Shown: one piece after another, positions 15,581 through 24,920 of the stretch
How the letters are laid out: the number at the start of each line of letters is the position of its first letter
Position numbering within the stretch: the first letter of the stretch is position 1
Source of the DNA: JBEVNR01 sp040507985
Lineage (GTDB): Bacteria; Pseudomonadota; Alphaproteobacteria; Rickettsiales; UBA6187
Direction of reading: 5' to 3'
Assembly (NCBI GenBank): GCA_040507985.1
Contig: JBEVNR010000032.1
Location: 1-43,473 of the forward strand
DNA: 43,473 nt
Notes under the pieces: model-generated
Databases searched by the model: none
The model's input: only the letters and a program-made list of their open reading frames with translations
What the model was told of the DNA's origin: nothing
Made by a program: the position numbers and the translations under genes

Positions 15581-18259
15581 CTACGCCGCGCGAAGGCGTT
15601 CCGCTATGGCCGCTATTGCCGCTTCCCATCCGTCCGGATTCGCGCCGCCGGTTTGCGCCATGTCGGCTTTTCCGCCCCCTCCCTTCGCGCCGATGGGGTC
15701 TTTAATGACGTTCGCCAGGTCGCTTGCCGAAATTTTATCTTGCGCGTCTTTCGATACGGCGATAACGACGGAAATTTTACCCTCTTGGGCGCATCCGACC
15801 ATTGCCACCGACGTCGGCTCTTTTGCGGCGTCGGCGGCAAATTGGCGCAATTGCTTGACGTCCGCGCCGTCGAGTCGCACGGCGATAAAAGAAAACGCGC
15901 CGATTTTCACGCCGGCGCCGGCCTTCTCGCCCCCCGCGCCATGCGTCTTCAGCAAGGCGTTTTCGGCTTTGAGGGCGGCAAGGGATTTCTCCAGCGCCTT
16001 CTTTTGTTCCGATATGTCCTTTATCCTCAGCGGCAAATCTCGCGGCGACGTTTTAAGCGCGGCGGCGCATTCTTCCAGCAGCGCGTCGGAACGTCTCGCC
16101 TCGCTGAGCGCCGCGCGTCCCGTCACCGCCTCGATGCGGCGTATCCCTGCCGCGACGGCGCCCTCCGCCACGATGCGAAGCTGCCCTATGTCGCCGGTGC
16201 GCGAGGCGTGCGTGCCGCCGCATAATTCCACCGACGCCGTATGCGCCTCGTCTCCCACGCGAACGACGCGCACGCTATCACCGTATTTTTCTCCGAACAA
16301 GGCGAGCGCGCCGGCCGCGACGGCCTGTTCGGGCGTCGATACCGTCACCGACACGGGAAAATTGCGCAATATCGCGTCGTTGACCGCATTTTCGACGTCG
16401 GCGATCTCCTCTTTCGTCAATGACCGGGGATGGCTGACGTCAAAACGCAGGCGGTCTTCCGCCACGAGCGATCCTTTCTGCGTGACGTGCGCGCCCAGAC
16501 GCTTGCGCAAGGCGTCGTGCAGCAAGTGCGTGGCCGTATGGCTGCGGCGCAGCGCGTCGCGCCGATCGCGGTCTATCCGGGCGGTGACGACCTCACCGAG
16601 ACGAAGCTCGCCTTTCGTCAACGTTCCTATATGCAAATGCAGGTTGCCGGCCGCTTTTTGCGCGTCGCTTACCGTAAATGCGGCGCCGGATTCGGCGAGA
16701 AGCGTTCCCTTGTCGCCTTGCTGTCCGCCGGATTCGCCGTAAAACGGCGTTTGGTTGAGTATAATCGTCGCGTTTTCGCCGGGATGAAGCGTCTCGACGC
16801 GCTTTCCGTCGCACAGGATCGCGCGAATTTCGGCTTGGCAATAATCGGAAACGTAGCCGACGAATTCCGTCGCGCCGACCTCGTCGCGCACCTCCGGCCA
16901 CAAAGTCGACGCCTCTCCGTCGCCGGAGCCTTTCCACGCCGCGCGGGCGCGCCGTTTTTGCTCTTGCATCGCGTCGTCGAATCCCGCCATGTCCACGCTT
17001 ATTCCCCGGCCGCGCAGTACGTCCTGCGTTAAGTCGAGCGGAAAACCGTAGGTGTCGTAGAGTTTGAACGCCTCTCCGCCCGGCATTTTTCCGCCTTTGG
17101 GAATGGACGGCAACGCCTTGTCGATTAAATCCAGTCCTTTGCCGAGCGTTTCTAGAAATTTCTCCTCCTCCATTTTCAGCAGGCTTTCGGAGGCGGCGCG
17201 GGCACGCTCCAATTCGGGATAGGCGTCCGCCATCAACCGCGACAACGTAGACAAACCCTTGTAAAATCCCGGCGCGCGCAGCCCCAGCATGTAGGCGTGA
17301 CGCACGGCGCGGCGAATGATGCGGCGCAGCACGTAGCCGCGCCCCTCGTTCGACGGCATGACGCCGTCGGCCATGAGAAACGCCGTCGCGCGAATATGGT
17401 CCGACAACACCTTAAACGACGCGGCCTTTTCCCCTTCGGCGCGCGCGCCTATCACGTTTTCGTAAGAATGAATCAGGTCGGCGAACAGATCGACGGCGTA
17501 ATTGTCGTCCACCCCTTGCATAACGCCGGCGATGCGTTCCAATCCCATGCCGGTGTCGATGCAGGGGGAGGGAAGGGGGGTGAGGGCGCCGTCTTCGGAA
17601 CGCTCGAATTGCATGAAAACGAGGTTCCATATTTCGGTGAAGCGGTCGCCGTCCTGGTCGGCGCTGCCGGGAGGGCCGCCGAAAACGTTGTCGCCGCGAT
17701 CATAAAATATTTCGGAACACGGACCGCACGGGCCGGTATCGCCCATCGCCCAAAAATTATCGTTGGTGGAAATGGAGATGATTTTGTCGTCGGTCAGTCC
17801 GGAAACTTTCTTCCATAACGCCCGCGCCTCGTCGTCGGTGTGATAGACGGTGACGCAAAGTTTTTCCTTGGGAAGACCGAAATTTTTCGTGAGCAATTCC
17901 CATGCGAAGCGGACGGCGTCCTCCTTAAAATAATCGGCGAAGGAGAAATTGCCGAGCATTTCAAAAAACGTGTGGTGGCGCGCGGTGTATCCCACGTTGT
18001 CAAGGTCGTTATGCTTGCCCCCGGCGCGCACGCATTTTTGCGACGAAGCGGCGCGCGCGTAATCGCGCTTCTCCTTGCCCAAAAATAAGGGCTTAAACGG
18101 AACCATGCCGGCGTTAACGAACAATAATGACGGATCGTTTTGCGGCAAGAGCGGCGCCGACGCCACGACGCGATGGCCTTTCTCCGCGAAAAAATCTAAA
18201 AACTCGCGACGAATCGCGCCAAGGGAGGGGGAAGGGGAGGAAGACGACGTCGACGGCAT
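15581..18259 (-). CDS. alaS: Alanyl-tRNA synthetase
   Basis: AlaS charges tRNA-Ala and edits mischarged Ser and Gly. The 892-residue product (E. coli 876) shows the class II aminoacylation domain with MGDTGPCGPCSE and DTGMGLERIAGV, the tRNA-binding middle region, the editing domain with HTATHLL (about 573) and CGGTH (about 678), and a C-terminal coiled-coil plus oligomerisation region. The start is ATG 18259; the 40 in-frame codons upstream do not resemble the family. There is an unusual Ser/Pro run right after the start. The usual neighbour recA is absent. It is divergent from the transporter gene at 18517, sharing a 257-base gap. Confidence 0.95.
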   Translation of the reverse strand: MPSTSSSSPSPSLGAIRREFLDFFAEKGHRVVASAPLLPQNDPSLLFVNAGMVPFKPLFLGKEKRDYARAASSQKCVRAGGKHNDLDNVGYTARHHTFFEMLGNFSFADYFKEDAVRFAWELLTKNFGLPKEKLCVTVYHTDDEARALWKKVSGLTDDKIISISTNDNFWAMGDTGPCGPCSEIFYDRGDNVFGGPPGSADQDGDRFTEIWNLVFMQFERSEDGALTPLPSPCIDTGMGLERIAGVMQGVDDNYAVDLFADLIHSYENVIGARAEGEKAASFKVLSDHIRATAFLMADGVMPSNEGRGYVLRRIIRRAVRHAYMLGLRAPGFYKGLSTLSRLMADAYPELERARAASESLLKMEEEKFLETLGKGLDLIDKALPSIPKGGKMPGGEAFKLYDTYGFPLDLTQDVLRGRGISVDMAGFDDAMQEQKRRARAAWKGSGDGEASTLWPEVRDEVGATEFVGYVSDYCQAEIRAILCDGKRVETLHPGENATIILNQTPFYGESGGQQGDKGTLLAESGAAFTVSDAQKAAGNLHLHIGTLTKGELRLGEVVTARIDRDRRDALRRSHTATHLLHDALRKRLGAHVTQKGSLVAEDRLRFDVSHPRSLTKEEIADVENAVNDAILRNFPVSVTVSTPEQAVAAGALALFGEKYGDSVRVVRVGDEAHTASVELCGGTHASRTGDIGQLRIVAEGAVAAGIRRIEAVTGRAALSEARRSDALLEECAAALKTSPRDLPLRIKDISEQKKALEKSLAALKAENALLKTHGAGGEKAGAGVKIGAFSFIAVRLDGADVKQLRQFAADAAKEPTSVAMVGCAQEGKISVVIAVSKDAQDKISASDLANVIKDPIGAKGGGGKADMAQTGGANPDGWEAAIAAIAERLRAA

Positions 18260-18516
18260 AAATCGGCGCTTGCATAAGTTAAGGAGGATACGCGCTATGT
18301 CATACCGGAAAAAAGCGCGGGTGCGCAACGGGAATGACGAATTTTGTGACGCCATATACACTAAAAAGCAGAATACCATATAATTTATTGATTTTTAAAT
18401 TTATAAGCAATGGCTGGCCTCTTTGCCCTGCCTGTCGTCCGTTTTTGTTTTTCTTTGCATCCGCGCGCATCTTAGGTTACATAACGCTCGGACGTCTCGC
18501 GTTTGGAGCATATGGC

Positions 18517-19890
18517 ATGAAGATATTTAAGCATTTATACGCGCAGGTATTGCTCGCCATCGCGCTTGGCGTTGCGTTCGGCTTCGCCTTTCCCGAAACG
18601 GCGACGCGCATGGAGCCGATGGCCGCGCTCTTCGTAAAGTTAATAAAGATGCTGATCGCGCCGATTATTTTTTGCACCGTCGTGACGGGCGTGATGCATA
18701 TGGGCGACATGCGGAGCGCCGGGCGGCTCGGGCTTAAGGCCCTCGTCTATTTTGAGGCGATGACTACCCTTGCGCTTATTCTCGGACTGGCGATAGGAAA
18801 CCTGACGGGAATCGGCAAGGGGATGGGTATCGATCCCGCCTCGCTCGACGCGAGCGCCGTCGCAAGTTTCGCCGCCCAAGCGAGCGAAGCGAAAAGCCAT
18901 GGCGGATTTATGGATTTTTTTCTGGATATCGTCCCGCAAAGCTTTTTTAGCGGCGTCGTGAACGGAAACGTGCTGCAAACCTTGTTCGTGGCCATATTGT
19001 TTGCTTGGGCGGCGCTGGGAATGGGAAAGGCGGGGCATCGCGTCGCCGGCGGCATAGATACGCTCTCGCACGTCTTTTATCGCGCCATCGGGGTGATTAT
19101 GCGCTTGGCGCCCTTAGGGGCGTTCGGGGCGATGGCGTTCACGGTAGGGAAATACGGCATTGCCTCCCTCGTGAATTTGTTCGGATTCGTCGCGCTGTTT
19201 TATGCGTCTTGCATTTGTTTCGTGCTACTTATCCTCGGCGCGGCGCTAAAGCTGACGACGGGCCTGAGCATATTCGCGCTTATCCGCTATTTCCGCGCCG
19301 AATTGATCGTCGTGCTGGGAACCTCTTCCTCTGAAACCGCGTTGCCGCGATTGCTGGAAAAATTGCAGCGGCTCGGCTGCGCGCGCGAGGTGGTCGGCAT
19401 GGTGGTGCCGACGGGATATTCCTTTAACCTGGACGGCACGTCCATGTATTTCACTCTGGCCCTGCTGTTTCTCTCGCACGCGATCGGCGTCGACTTAACC
19501 GCGTCGCAACAGCTTTCGATGCTTGGCGTGCTGCTGTTCGCCTCCAAAGGCGCGGCCGGCGTGGTCGGATCGGCCTTCGTCGTGTTGGCCGGAACGCTTT
19601 CGACGTCGAACGTCATTCCCGTGGCCGCCGTTTCCATCGTGTTGGGGGTGGACCGTTTTATGTCGGAAGCGCGCGCCTTGACGAATCTGGTCGGAAATTG
19701 CGTCGCGACGCTTATCGTCGCGCGTTGGGAGAATGCGCTTGATCTTGCCGTCGCCAAAAAAATTCTGGCGAACGGGGGAGGGGAGACGTGCGGAGAAACC
19801 GATCCGACATGCGTCGCCTTCTCTTCCGGCGATCGTTACGTACTCAGCGAAGGGGAAGGAGAGATGCGGCCTAACGATGATCCGTCGTAA
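18517..19890 (+). CDS. Dicarboxylate/amino acid:cation symporter (DctA type)
   Basis: This inner-membrane carrier of the DAACS (GltP/DctA) family imports C4-dicarboxylates or acidic amino acids with protons or sodium. The 457-residue product has the family's serine-rich hairpin TSSSETALPR (about 268) and the substrate/cation site PTGYSFNLDGTSMY (about 298), with eight membrane helices and two re-entrant loops expected. The TSSSE-ALP wording is closer to DctA than to GltP. The start at 18517 is supported by TTGGAG 10 bases upstream; codons further upstream are not family-like. A C-terminal polar extension of about 35 residues is present. Confidence 0.9.
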   Translation: MKIFKHLYAQVLLAIALGVAFGFAFPETATRMEPMAALFVKLIKMLIAPIIFCTVVTGVMHMGDMRSAGRLGLKALVYFEAMTTLALILGLAIGNLTGIGKGMGIDPASLDASAVASFAAQASEAKSHGGFMDFFLDIVPQSFFSGVVNGNVLQTLFVAILFAWAALGMGKAGHRVAGGIDTLSHVFYRAIGVIMRLAPLGAFGAMAFTVGKYGIASLVNLFGFVALFYASCICFVLLILGAALKLTTGLSIFALIRYFRAELIVVLGTSSSETALPRLLEKLQRLGCAREVVGMVVPTGYSFNLDGTSMYFTLALLFLSHAIGVDLTASQQLSMLGVLLFASKGAAGVVGSAFVVLAGTLSTSNVIPVAAVSIVLGVDRFMSEARALTNLVGNCVATLIVARWENALDLAVAKKILANGGGETCGETDPTCVAFSSGDRYVLSEGEGEMRPNDDPS

Positions 19891-19908
19891 ATTGCCGTAA
19901 CGCTTCGT

Positions 19909-20580
19909 CTATTGCGCCGTTCCCCGCAACAGCTCTTGCAAGGCCGCATGGTTGGATGCGCGATAATCGGGCGGGCATAGCGCCAATTCCGCCGGGTCGA
20001 CGTGCGAGGCGTCGCCGAACAACACCGGCACGCACCCCGAGGCATGGGCGCACCGCATGTCGGAGAGTGAGTCTCCCACCAGCCACACGTCCTTTCCTGC
20101 GGAAATTCCGGAGTTTTCCAGCGCTTTCGTCACCAGGTCCGGCGCGGGTTTTGCGGCAGGCACGTCGAGCGCGCCGAACACGCCGGAGAAATGTGCGTTC
20201 CACCCTAAATGGCCGGACTCCCTGCGCAAGTTTTCCCCGCGCTTGTTGCTCACCACCGCGCAATAGACGCCACGCTCCCTTAAATAGGCGAGCGTGCCTT
20301 CCGCGCCGGGCAGGGAGGCCAGCCCGTCTAAATGAATGCGCTCAAATGTGCTTCGGTAATATTTCCCCGCCTCTCGCCATTTCTCGCCGAAAAGGGGAGG
20401 GAAGCTGTCTTCCAGCGCGCGATGGACGTTTTTTTTAGTTTCCTCCAACGTCCACGGCGCGCGGCCCATATGGACGAAGGTTTCGGCGAGGGCGCGGTGA
20501 ATGTTGTTCCACGAATCGACCAGGGTGTTGTCCCAATCCCACAAAACGGCGCGCGGGAGGGCGTATGGAGTCTTTTTCAC
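19909..20580 (-). CDS. HAD-superfamily hydrolase
   Basis: The 223-residue protein is a haloacid-dehalogenase-type phosphatase of the phosphoglycolate-phosphatase-like subgroup. Motif I is WDWDNT (Asp15 nucleophile, Asp17), motif II is VVSNKR, motif III is the Lys in AKPAPD, and motif IV is GDSLSDMRCA. A helical cap lies between motifs I and II. The substrate is not identifiable. The start is chosen as GTG 20580, two bases after the upstream gene's stop; an ATG at 20610 would extend it by ten residues and overlap that gene. Close spacing implies cotranscription with the regulator at 20583-21317. Confidence 0.85.
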   Translation of the reverse strand: MKKTPYALPRAVLWDWDNTLVDSWNNIHRALAETFVHMGRAPWTLEETKKNVHRALEDSFPPLFGEKWREAGKYYRSTFERIHLDGLASLPGAEGTLAYLRERGVYCAVVSNKRGENLRRESGHLGWNAHFSGVFGALDVPAAKPAPDLVTKALENSGISAGKDVWLVGDSLSDMRCAHASGCVPVLFGDASHVDPAELALCPPDYRASNHAALQELLRGTAQ

Positions 20581-20582
20581 GG

Positions 20583-21317
20583 TTAGTTTCTCGTCGGAAG
20601 GGCCACGCATTTCGACCAATACACCAAGGTGTTGTCGATATATTCCTTGAAAAGGTTAAAGTTAAAGCTTTTTGGGATATATCCCCCGGCATGGGATTGA
20701 TAGCATTGCTCCATTTCCTTGCGGTTGACGCTGTTCGTCACCATAATGACGGGCGTGGCCTTGCATGCGCTGTCGTGCTTAATGCGCTTGAGCAGCTCGA
20801 TGCCGTTAAATTTCGGCACGTCGATGTCCAGAAAAATAATGTCGGGAGAGGAAAACACCTCCGGATTTTTCTTTCTCACCAAAATGTCGAGCGCTTGCTC
20901 GCCGTCGTTGATGATAAACGCGTTGCACGGCACCGACGCGGCGCCGACGGCCCTTTGTAAAATCATCGCGTCCACCGAATCGTCCTCGATGATGGCGACG
21001 TTCAGCGGAGAGTCGCTAAAAAGGGCGATGGTATTTTCGTTTGAGGGCGCGGGCGAGGTTTCCTCATCCGGAAGATTTTTGAAGCCTTCAAAAAAATATT
21101 GCACCGACTCCACGCCCAGAATGAACGCCAGTCGATACAGCACGTGCAGGGGAATGCGTGATTCTCCGTTTTCGTACTTCCATACCTGCTGATACGAAAT
21201 GTTGAGTTGATCCGCCAGCGACTCGAGGGTAATGCGGCATTTTTTTCTTCTTTCATGAATTAACGCCCCGACATGCGCGTTGATGCGCTCGTTAATGTCC
21301 CTGTTGGCCGACCCCAT
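20583..21317 (-). CDS. XRE-type HTH fused to a C-terminal receiver domain
   Basis: The 244-residue protein has an N-terminal lambda-repressor-like helix-turn-helix (about 10-75, with LADQLNISYQQVWKYENGE) and a C-terminal response-regulator receiver domain (about 105-235). The receiver residues are intact: acidic pocket Glu111, Asp112 and Asp113, phosphoacceptor Asp164 in FLDIDVP, Thr194 and Lys216. The PVIMVTNS and GGYIPKSFN wording resembles the stand-alone Rcp1-type receivers. Domain order is reversed from normal response regulators, where the receiver comes first. No kinase gene is adjacent. TGAGGAG just upstream supports the start. It probably binds DNA in a phosphorylation-dependent way. 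Confidence 0.9.
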   Translation of the reverse strand: MGSANRDINERINAHVGALIHERRKKCRITLESLADQLNISYQQVWKYENGESRIPLHVLYRLAFILGVESVQYFFEGFKNLPDEETSPAPSNENTIALFSDSPLNVAIIEDDSVDAMILQRAVGAASVPCNAFIINDGEQALDILVRKKNPEVFSSPDIIFLDIDVPKFNGIELLKRIKHDSACKATPVIMVTNSVNRKEMEQCYQSHAGGYIPKSFNFNLFKEYIDNTLVYWSKCVALPTRN

Positions 21318-21681
21318 CGACGCTCCTCAATTTACGATTACCCAAAATATAATAACCATAAGAATCGATAAAAAAAAGTAAAAATACCCGTCATTTATTT
21401 CACCTAGCGTATGTTTGGCGCGTTTTTCCCCCCTTACATAAAAGAAATTCTTGGTGGCTTACGTAAAAGGAAAACGACGTCGGGTTATATAGCCTAAGTC
21501 GCGCAAGTTAAATACCTTGAAATTTGCTTCCCCTTACGATAAAATTTTGGACCGTTATCAAAAAAAATCCCGAAACGTTCCAAGAAAATCGATGTTATTA
21601 AAATTAAGGTTATAGCGGGGCTAAACAGATTTTAGCCGCAATTTTGCCTCTACTTAACGTTGCGCGCAATAGGTAACATGT
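21318..21681. other. A/T-rich divergent intergenic region with short repeats
   Basis: About 360 bases lie between two divergent genes. A motif close to CTTACrTAAAA occurs three times (near 21434, 21459 and 21530), twice preceded by CCCC, and may be an operator. GGCTAAA (21619-21625) and TTTAGCC (21631-21637) form a 7-bp hairpin, 44 bases before the start of the permease gene, in its probable leader. I find no RNA gene or open frame with a ribosome-binding site. Confidence 0.4.
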
Positions 21682-22473
21682 ATGTCTCCCGCCCTTCGCG
21701 CCGCTTATGTTGAACAGCTTCGCGTCGTCCACGCCTTGCTCATGCGCGAAATGCTGCTGCGTTTCGGCGGCAATCGGCTGGGATTGGCCTATATGTTTTC
21801 CGAGCCTTTCGCCGTGGTGGGATTCATCATCGCGATGCGAGGCATATTCGGGGGATTCTCTCCCTACGGCATCGAGGTGATCGTGTTCGTGGCCACCGGC
21901 GCGCTGCCGTTTTTTTATTTCCGCAACTGCGTGAGCAAGCTGATGGCCTGCGCGTCGGCGGCGAAGTCGCTGATGGTGATTACGGAAGTGAAGTTGCTCG
22001 ATACCTATGTGGCGCGCATATTGCTCGAATCGGTCATTTACCTCACCATGTTCGCGGCGGTGCTGGCGACGTTGCATTTGCTCGAATACGAAACCGCCGT
22101 GCCGGACGACGCGCTGCGCGTGCTTTTCGGCATGACGAGCGCCGGCGCGCTCGGTTTTGGCATAGGGCTATGCTGCGCCGCCGCGCAAACCGTCGCCCCC
22201 GTCGTCAAGGGCGCCATTAGCTTTATTCTGCGCGTGCTGCTGTGGATTTCGGGCGTGTTTTTCTCCATCACCTCCGTTCCGATGCAATATCGATGGTTTT
22301 TAACCTGGAACCCCGTGTTCCACTTAATGGAATATATTCGCGCGGCGCATTTCGCCGTGTACGACGCCTACGACCCCGACGGCATTTTTTACGCGTGGGA
22401 ATGGATCGCCGGCTCCACCTTGCTTGGACTGGTATTGATACGCCGGATGCGGCGGCGCTTGCTCGAACGTTGA
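21682..22473 (+). CDS. ABC-2 type permease, polysaccharide export (KpsM-like)
   Basis: The 263-residue inner-membrane protein has about six membrane helices and matches ABC-2 permeases of the KpsM/CtrC/BexB type, which export capsular polysaccharide. Features seen are the N-terminal amphipathic LMREMLLRFGGNRLGLAYM segment leading to a PF residue pair, the SAVPF-like ATGALPFFYFR turn, and the C-terminal WNPVFHLMEYIRAAHF motif. No cognate ATPase (KpsT) or periplasmic partner is next to it; purA follows instead. The substrate cannot be told. AGGT lies 7 bases before the ATG. Confidence 0.85.
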   Translation: MSPALRAAYVEQLRVVHALLMREMLLRFGGNRLGLAYMFSEPFAVVGFIIAMRGIFGGFSPYGIEVIVFVATGALPFFYFRNCVSKLMACASAAKSLMVITEVKLLDTYVARILLESVIYLTMFAAVLATLHLLEYETAVPDDALRVLFGMTSAGALGFGIGLCCAAAQTVAPVVKGAISFILRVLLWISGVFFSITSVPMQYRWFLTWNPVFHLMEYIRAAHFAVYDAYDPDGIFYAWEWIAGSTLLGLVLIRRMRRRLLER

Positions 22474-22552
22474 GCGTTAATATATTTCTCGCCTTTACTC
22501 GCTTTTGCTTTTATAGTAACGGAAAATTAACCATCAACGATAATGACGGCAT

Positions 22553-23839
22553 ATGACGACGATAGCGGTAATCGGGGCGCAGTGGGGCGACGAGGGAAAA
22601 GGCAAAGTCGTCGATTGGTTGTGCGAAAAAGCCGACGTCGCGGCCCGTTTCCAAGGCGGACATAACGCCGGCCATACGCTGGTGATAAACGGGGTGACGC
22701 ATAAACTCAGCCTGCTGCCTTCCGGAATCGTTCGTAAAAATACGATATGCGCCATCGGCAACGGGGTGGTGCTGTCGCCGGACGCGCTTTTTAAGGAAAT
22801 AGACGCCCTTAACGCCGCCGGGGGATGCGTAACGCCGGAAAGGCTCTTTGTCTCCGACGCTGCCTGCCTGATTCTTGACTTGCATTGCGAGTTTGACCGT
22901 CTCGTCGAAGAAAAACTCGGCAACGGCAAAATCGGCACCACCGGACGCGGCATAGGTCCCGCTTACGAAGACAAGGCCGGGCGTCGCGCCGTCCGGGCCG
23001 GCGACCTGGCCGACCCGGAGCTGTTAAAGGAGCGCGTAGAGCGCTTGTTGGCGCACCATAATGCCCTTCGGCGCGGCTACGGGGTGGAGGAACTTTCGGC
23101 GGCGCCCATTGTGGAAAAACTTGCCGCCGTTGCGGAACGCCTGCTTCCCTACGTCAAGCCGTTATGGAAGCATATGGCGGAATGGCGTCGGCAAGGCAAG
23201 CGCATATTGCTGGAAGGTGCGCAAGGGTTGCTTCTCGACGTCGACCACGGTACCTATCCTTTCGTCACGTCCTCCGTCACCCATCCGGGCCAGGCGGCGT
23301 CGGGGGCGGGAATCGGACTAAAAGACGTGACTTATACGCTCGGCATTTGCAAGGCCTATACCACGCGCGTGGGCGGAGGCCCGTTTCCCACGCAACTTGA
23401 CGACGCCGTCGGCGACAAAATGAGAGAAGTCGGACGCGAATACGGCACCGTCACGGGCAGAAAGCGCCGTTGCGGTTGGCTCGACGGCGCGCTGCTTCGC
23501 CAGTTCGTCTCCGTGGCGGGGCTGGACGGCATTGCGCTGACCAAGTTAGACGTGCTTGACGGATTTTCCGAAATAAAGATAGCGACCGGCTACCGCCTGG
23601 ACGGAGAAACGATAGATTTCCTTCCCTCCCTTTCGTCCTTGCAGGCGCGCCTTGAGCCGATCTACGAAACGTTGCCCGGCTGGAGCGATACAACGGCCGG
23701 CGCAAGACGTTTCTCCGATCTGCCGCAAAACGCGCAACGCTACGTGAAGCGGATAGAAGAAATTGCCGGAATTCCCGTCGCCGCCATTTCGACGTCGCCG
23801 GAGCGCGAGGACATCATTGCGTCGGCAACGTTTTTTTAA
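22553..23839 (+). CDS. purA: Adenylosuccinate synthetase
   Basis: PurA joins IMP and aspartate with GTP hydrolysis to make adenylosuccinate, the first committed step to AMP. The 428-residue product has the family's start IGAQWGDEGKGKVVDW, the GGHNAGHTL loop, GNGVV, IGTTGRGIGPAYEDK, and the C-terminal GTVTGRKRRCGWLD and LTKLDVLDG motifs that hold guanine and IMP. Length is typical. It follows the permease gene by 79 bases. An inverted-repeat-free A/T-rich gap of about 160 bases follows. Confidence 0.97.
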   Translation: MTTIAVIGAQWGDEGKGKVVDWLCEKADVAARFQGGHNAGHTLVINGVTHKLSLLPSGIVRKNTICAIGNGVVLSPDALFKEIDALNAAGGCVTPERLFVSDAACLILDLHCEFDRLVEEKLGNGKIGTTGRGIGPAYEDKAGRRAVRAGDLADPELLKERVERLLAHHNALRRGYGVEELSAAPIVEKLAAVAERLLPYVKPLWKHMAEWRRQGKRILLEGAQGLLLDVDHGTYPFVTSSVTHPGQAASGAGIGLKDVTYTLGICKAYTTRVGGGPFPTQLDDAVGDKMREVGREYGTVTGRKRRCGWLDGALLRQFVSVAGLDGIALTKLDVLDGFSEIKIATGYRLDGETIDFLPSLSSLQARLEPIYETLPGWSDTTAGARRFSDLPQNAQRYVKRIEEIAGIPVAAISTSPEREDIIASATFF

Positions 23840-23900
23840 ATTTTTTACGTATTTATGGAAAAAATATACCGTAGGGCCGTAAAAAGCGCCGCATGCTTAC

Positions 23901-23930
23901 TTGCGCATCTTTATCGCCTTCTTATATAAT
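23901..23930 (+). promoter_or_regulatory. Candidate sigma-70-type promoter for yqgE
   Basis: TTGCGC (23901-23906) and a perfect TATAAT (23925-23930) are 18 bases apart, about 70 bases upstream of the yqgE start. The -10 is ideal; the -35 matches the consensus only in TTG. Confidence 0.5.
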
Positions 23931-24001
23931 GAAAACGGGAGAAAATAGGTCGCCTTTCCCGCCTATTAAGAGATGCGGCCATCTATAGCGAGAATTCCGC
24001 C

Positions 24002-24601
24002 ATGACGACGTCGCGCGAAATAACCTACCAATACGGTGATAACCTTAAGGGAAAAATGCTCGTCGCCTCTCCGCTGATGAAGGACGAAACGTTTAAGCGC
24101 ACCGTCATCTATATATGCGAGCATAACGAGCGCGGCGCCATGGGGCTGGTGCTAAACCGCCAGCTTAAAAGCGTGACGTGCGGAGACATATTGGAGCAAT
24201 TGAAGGAAAAACGTCCGGCCAGCGCCCTGATCGCGGACATGCCCGTTTTTATGGGGGGACCGATGGACGCCCATCGCGGCTTCGTGCTGCATTCCTCCGA
24301 ATATACCTCAAAACATACCATAGGCATTTCCGACGCCGTCGCCCTCACTTCGAGCGTGGACATATTGGAGCTTATCGCCGAAGGCAAAGGCCCCCACAGT
24401 AATATGATAGTGTTGGGCTATGCCGGATGGAAGCCGGGCCAATTGGAGGAGGAGATCGGTGAATATAGCTGGCTGGTGTCTTCCCCGCCGGAAGCGCAGA
24501 TGCTGTTTTCCGACAAGGAGGAGGACAAGTGGCGCGCGGCAAGCCAGTATCTCGGAATTTCTCCCGAGTTTTTTCTGGAGCCGGTCGCCGCGCCGTGTTA
24601 G
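24002..24601 (+). CDS. YqgE/AlgH family protein
   Basis: The 199-residue soluble protein is a clear member of the UPF0301 (YqgE/AlgH) family. It shows the GKMLVASPLM start, the VIYICEHNERGAMGLVLN block, FMGGPMDAHRGFVLH and LGYAGWKPGQLEEEI. The biochemical role of this family is not settled; AlgH was named for an effect on alginate genes in Pseudomonas. It appears to be transcribed alone. Confidence 0.93.
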   Translation: MTTSREITYQYGDNLKGKMLVASPLMKDETFKRTVIYICEHNERGAMGLVLNRQLKSVTCGDILEQLKEKRPASALIADMPVFMGGPMDAHRGFVLHSSEYTSKHTIGISDAVALTSSVDILELIAEGKGPHSNMIVLGYAGWKPGQLEEEIGEYSWLVSSPPEAQMLFSDKEEDKWRAASQYLGISPEFFLEPVAAPC

Positions 24602-24920
24602 GCGCTTCCTTGCGCGAACGAGCGGTCGTTATGCAAGAGGTCTGTTGATCTGGATTCCCGCGTTTTCGGGAATGACGAAGAAGAAAAAAATTAACGTATT
24701 AATTAATTTTTGTACCCTACCGCGCCATAAAATCCGCGCGAAGCGCTCTTTATTTTTATGCAACTTTATGCTACTCCGATGAGGATTCCCCCTATTTCTT
24801 TTCCGGCGATCGATGTTTCCGCATGCTTCGCACATAATTCTTTACGAGCCTAGAATAAAAATGGTATACGTGGACGGTCGCAGCAATGCGCTTTAATAAT
24901 TTATTCATTCTTTGTGTAAC
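24602..24920. other. Intergenic region with a palindromic repeat
   Basis: This ~320-base gap contains the REP-like element at 24652-24706 and a small GCGC-GAA-GCGC hairpin near 24738-24748 followed by a T-rich run, which could be a weak terminator for the upstream gene. I see no open frame or RNA gene that I can support. Confidence 0.45.
24652..24706 (+). repeat. REP-like palindromic element, copy 2
   Basis: GGATTCCCGC (24652-24661) pairs with the following CGGGAAT, and the element continues with GACGAAGAAG and an A-run leading to TTAACGTATTAAT. The core and the downstream tail both match copy 1 at 7456-7513, so the repeated unit is longer than the hairpin. Confidence 0.75.
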
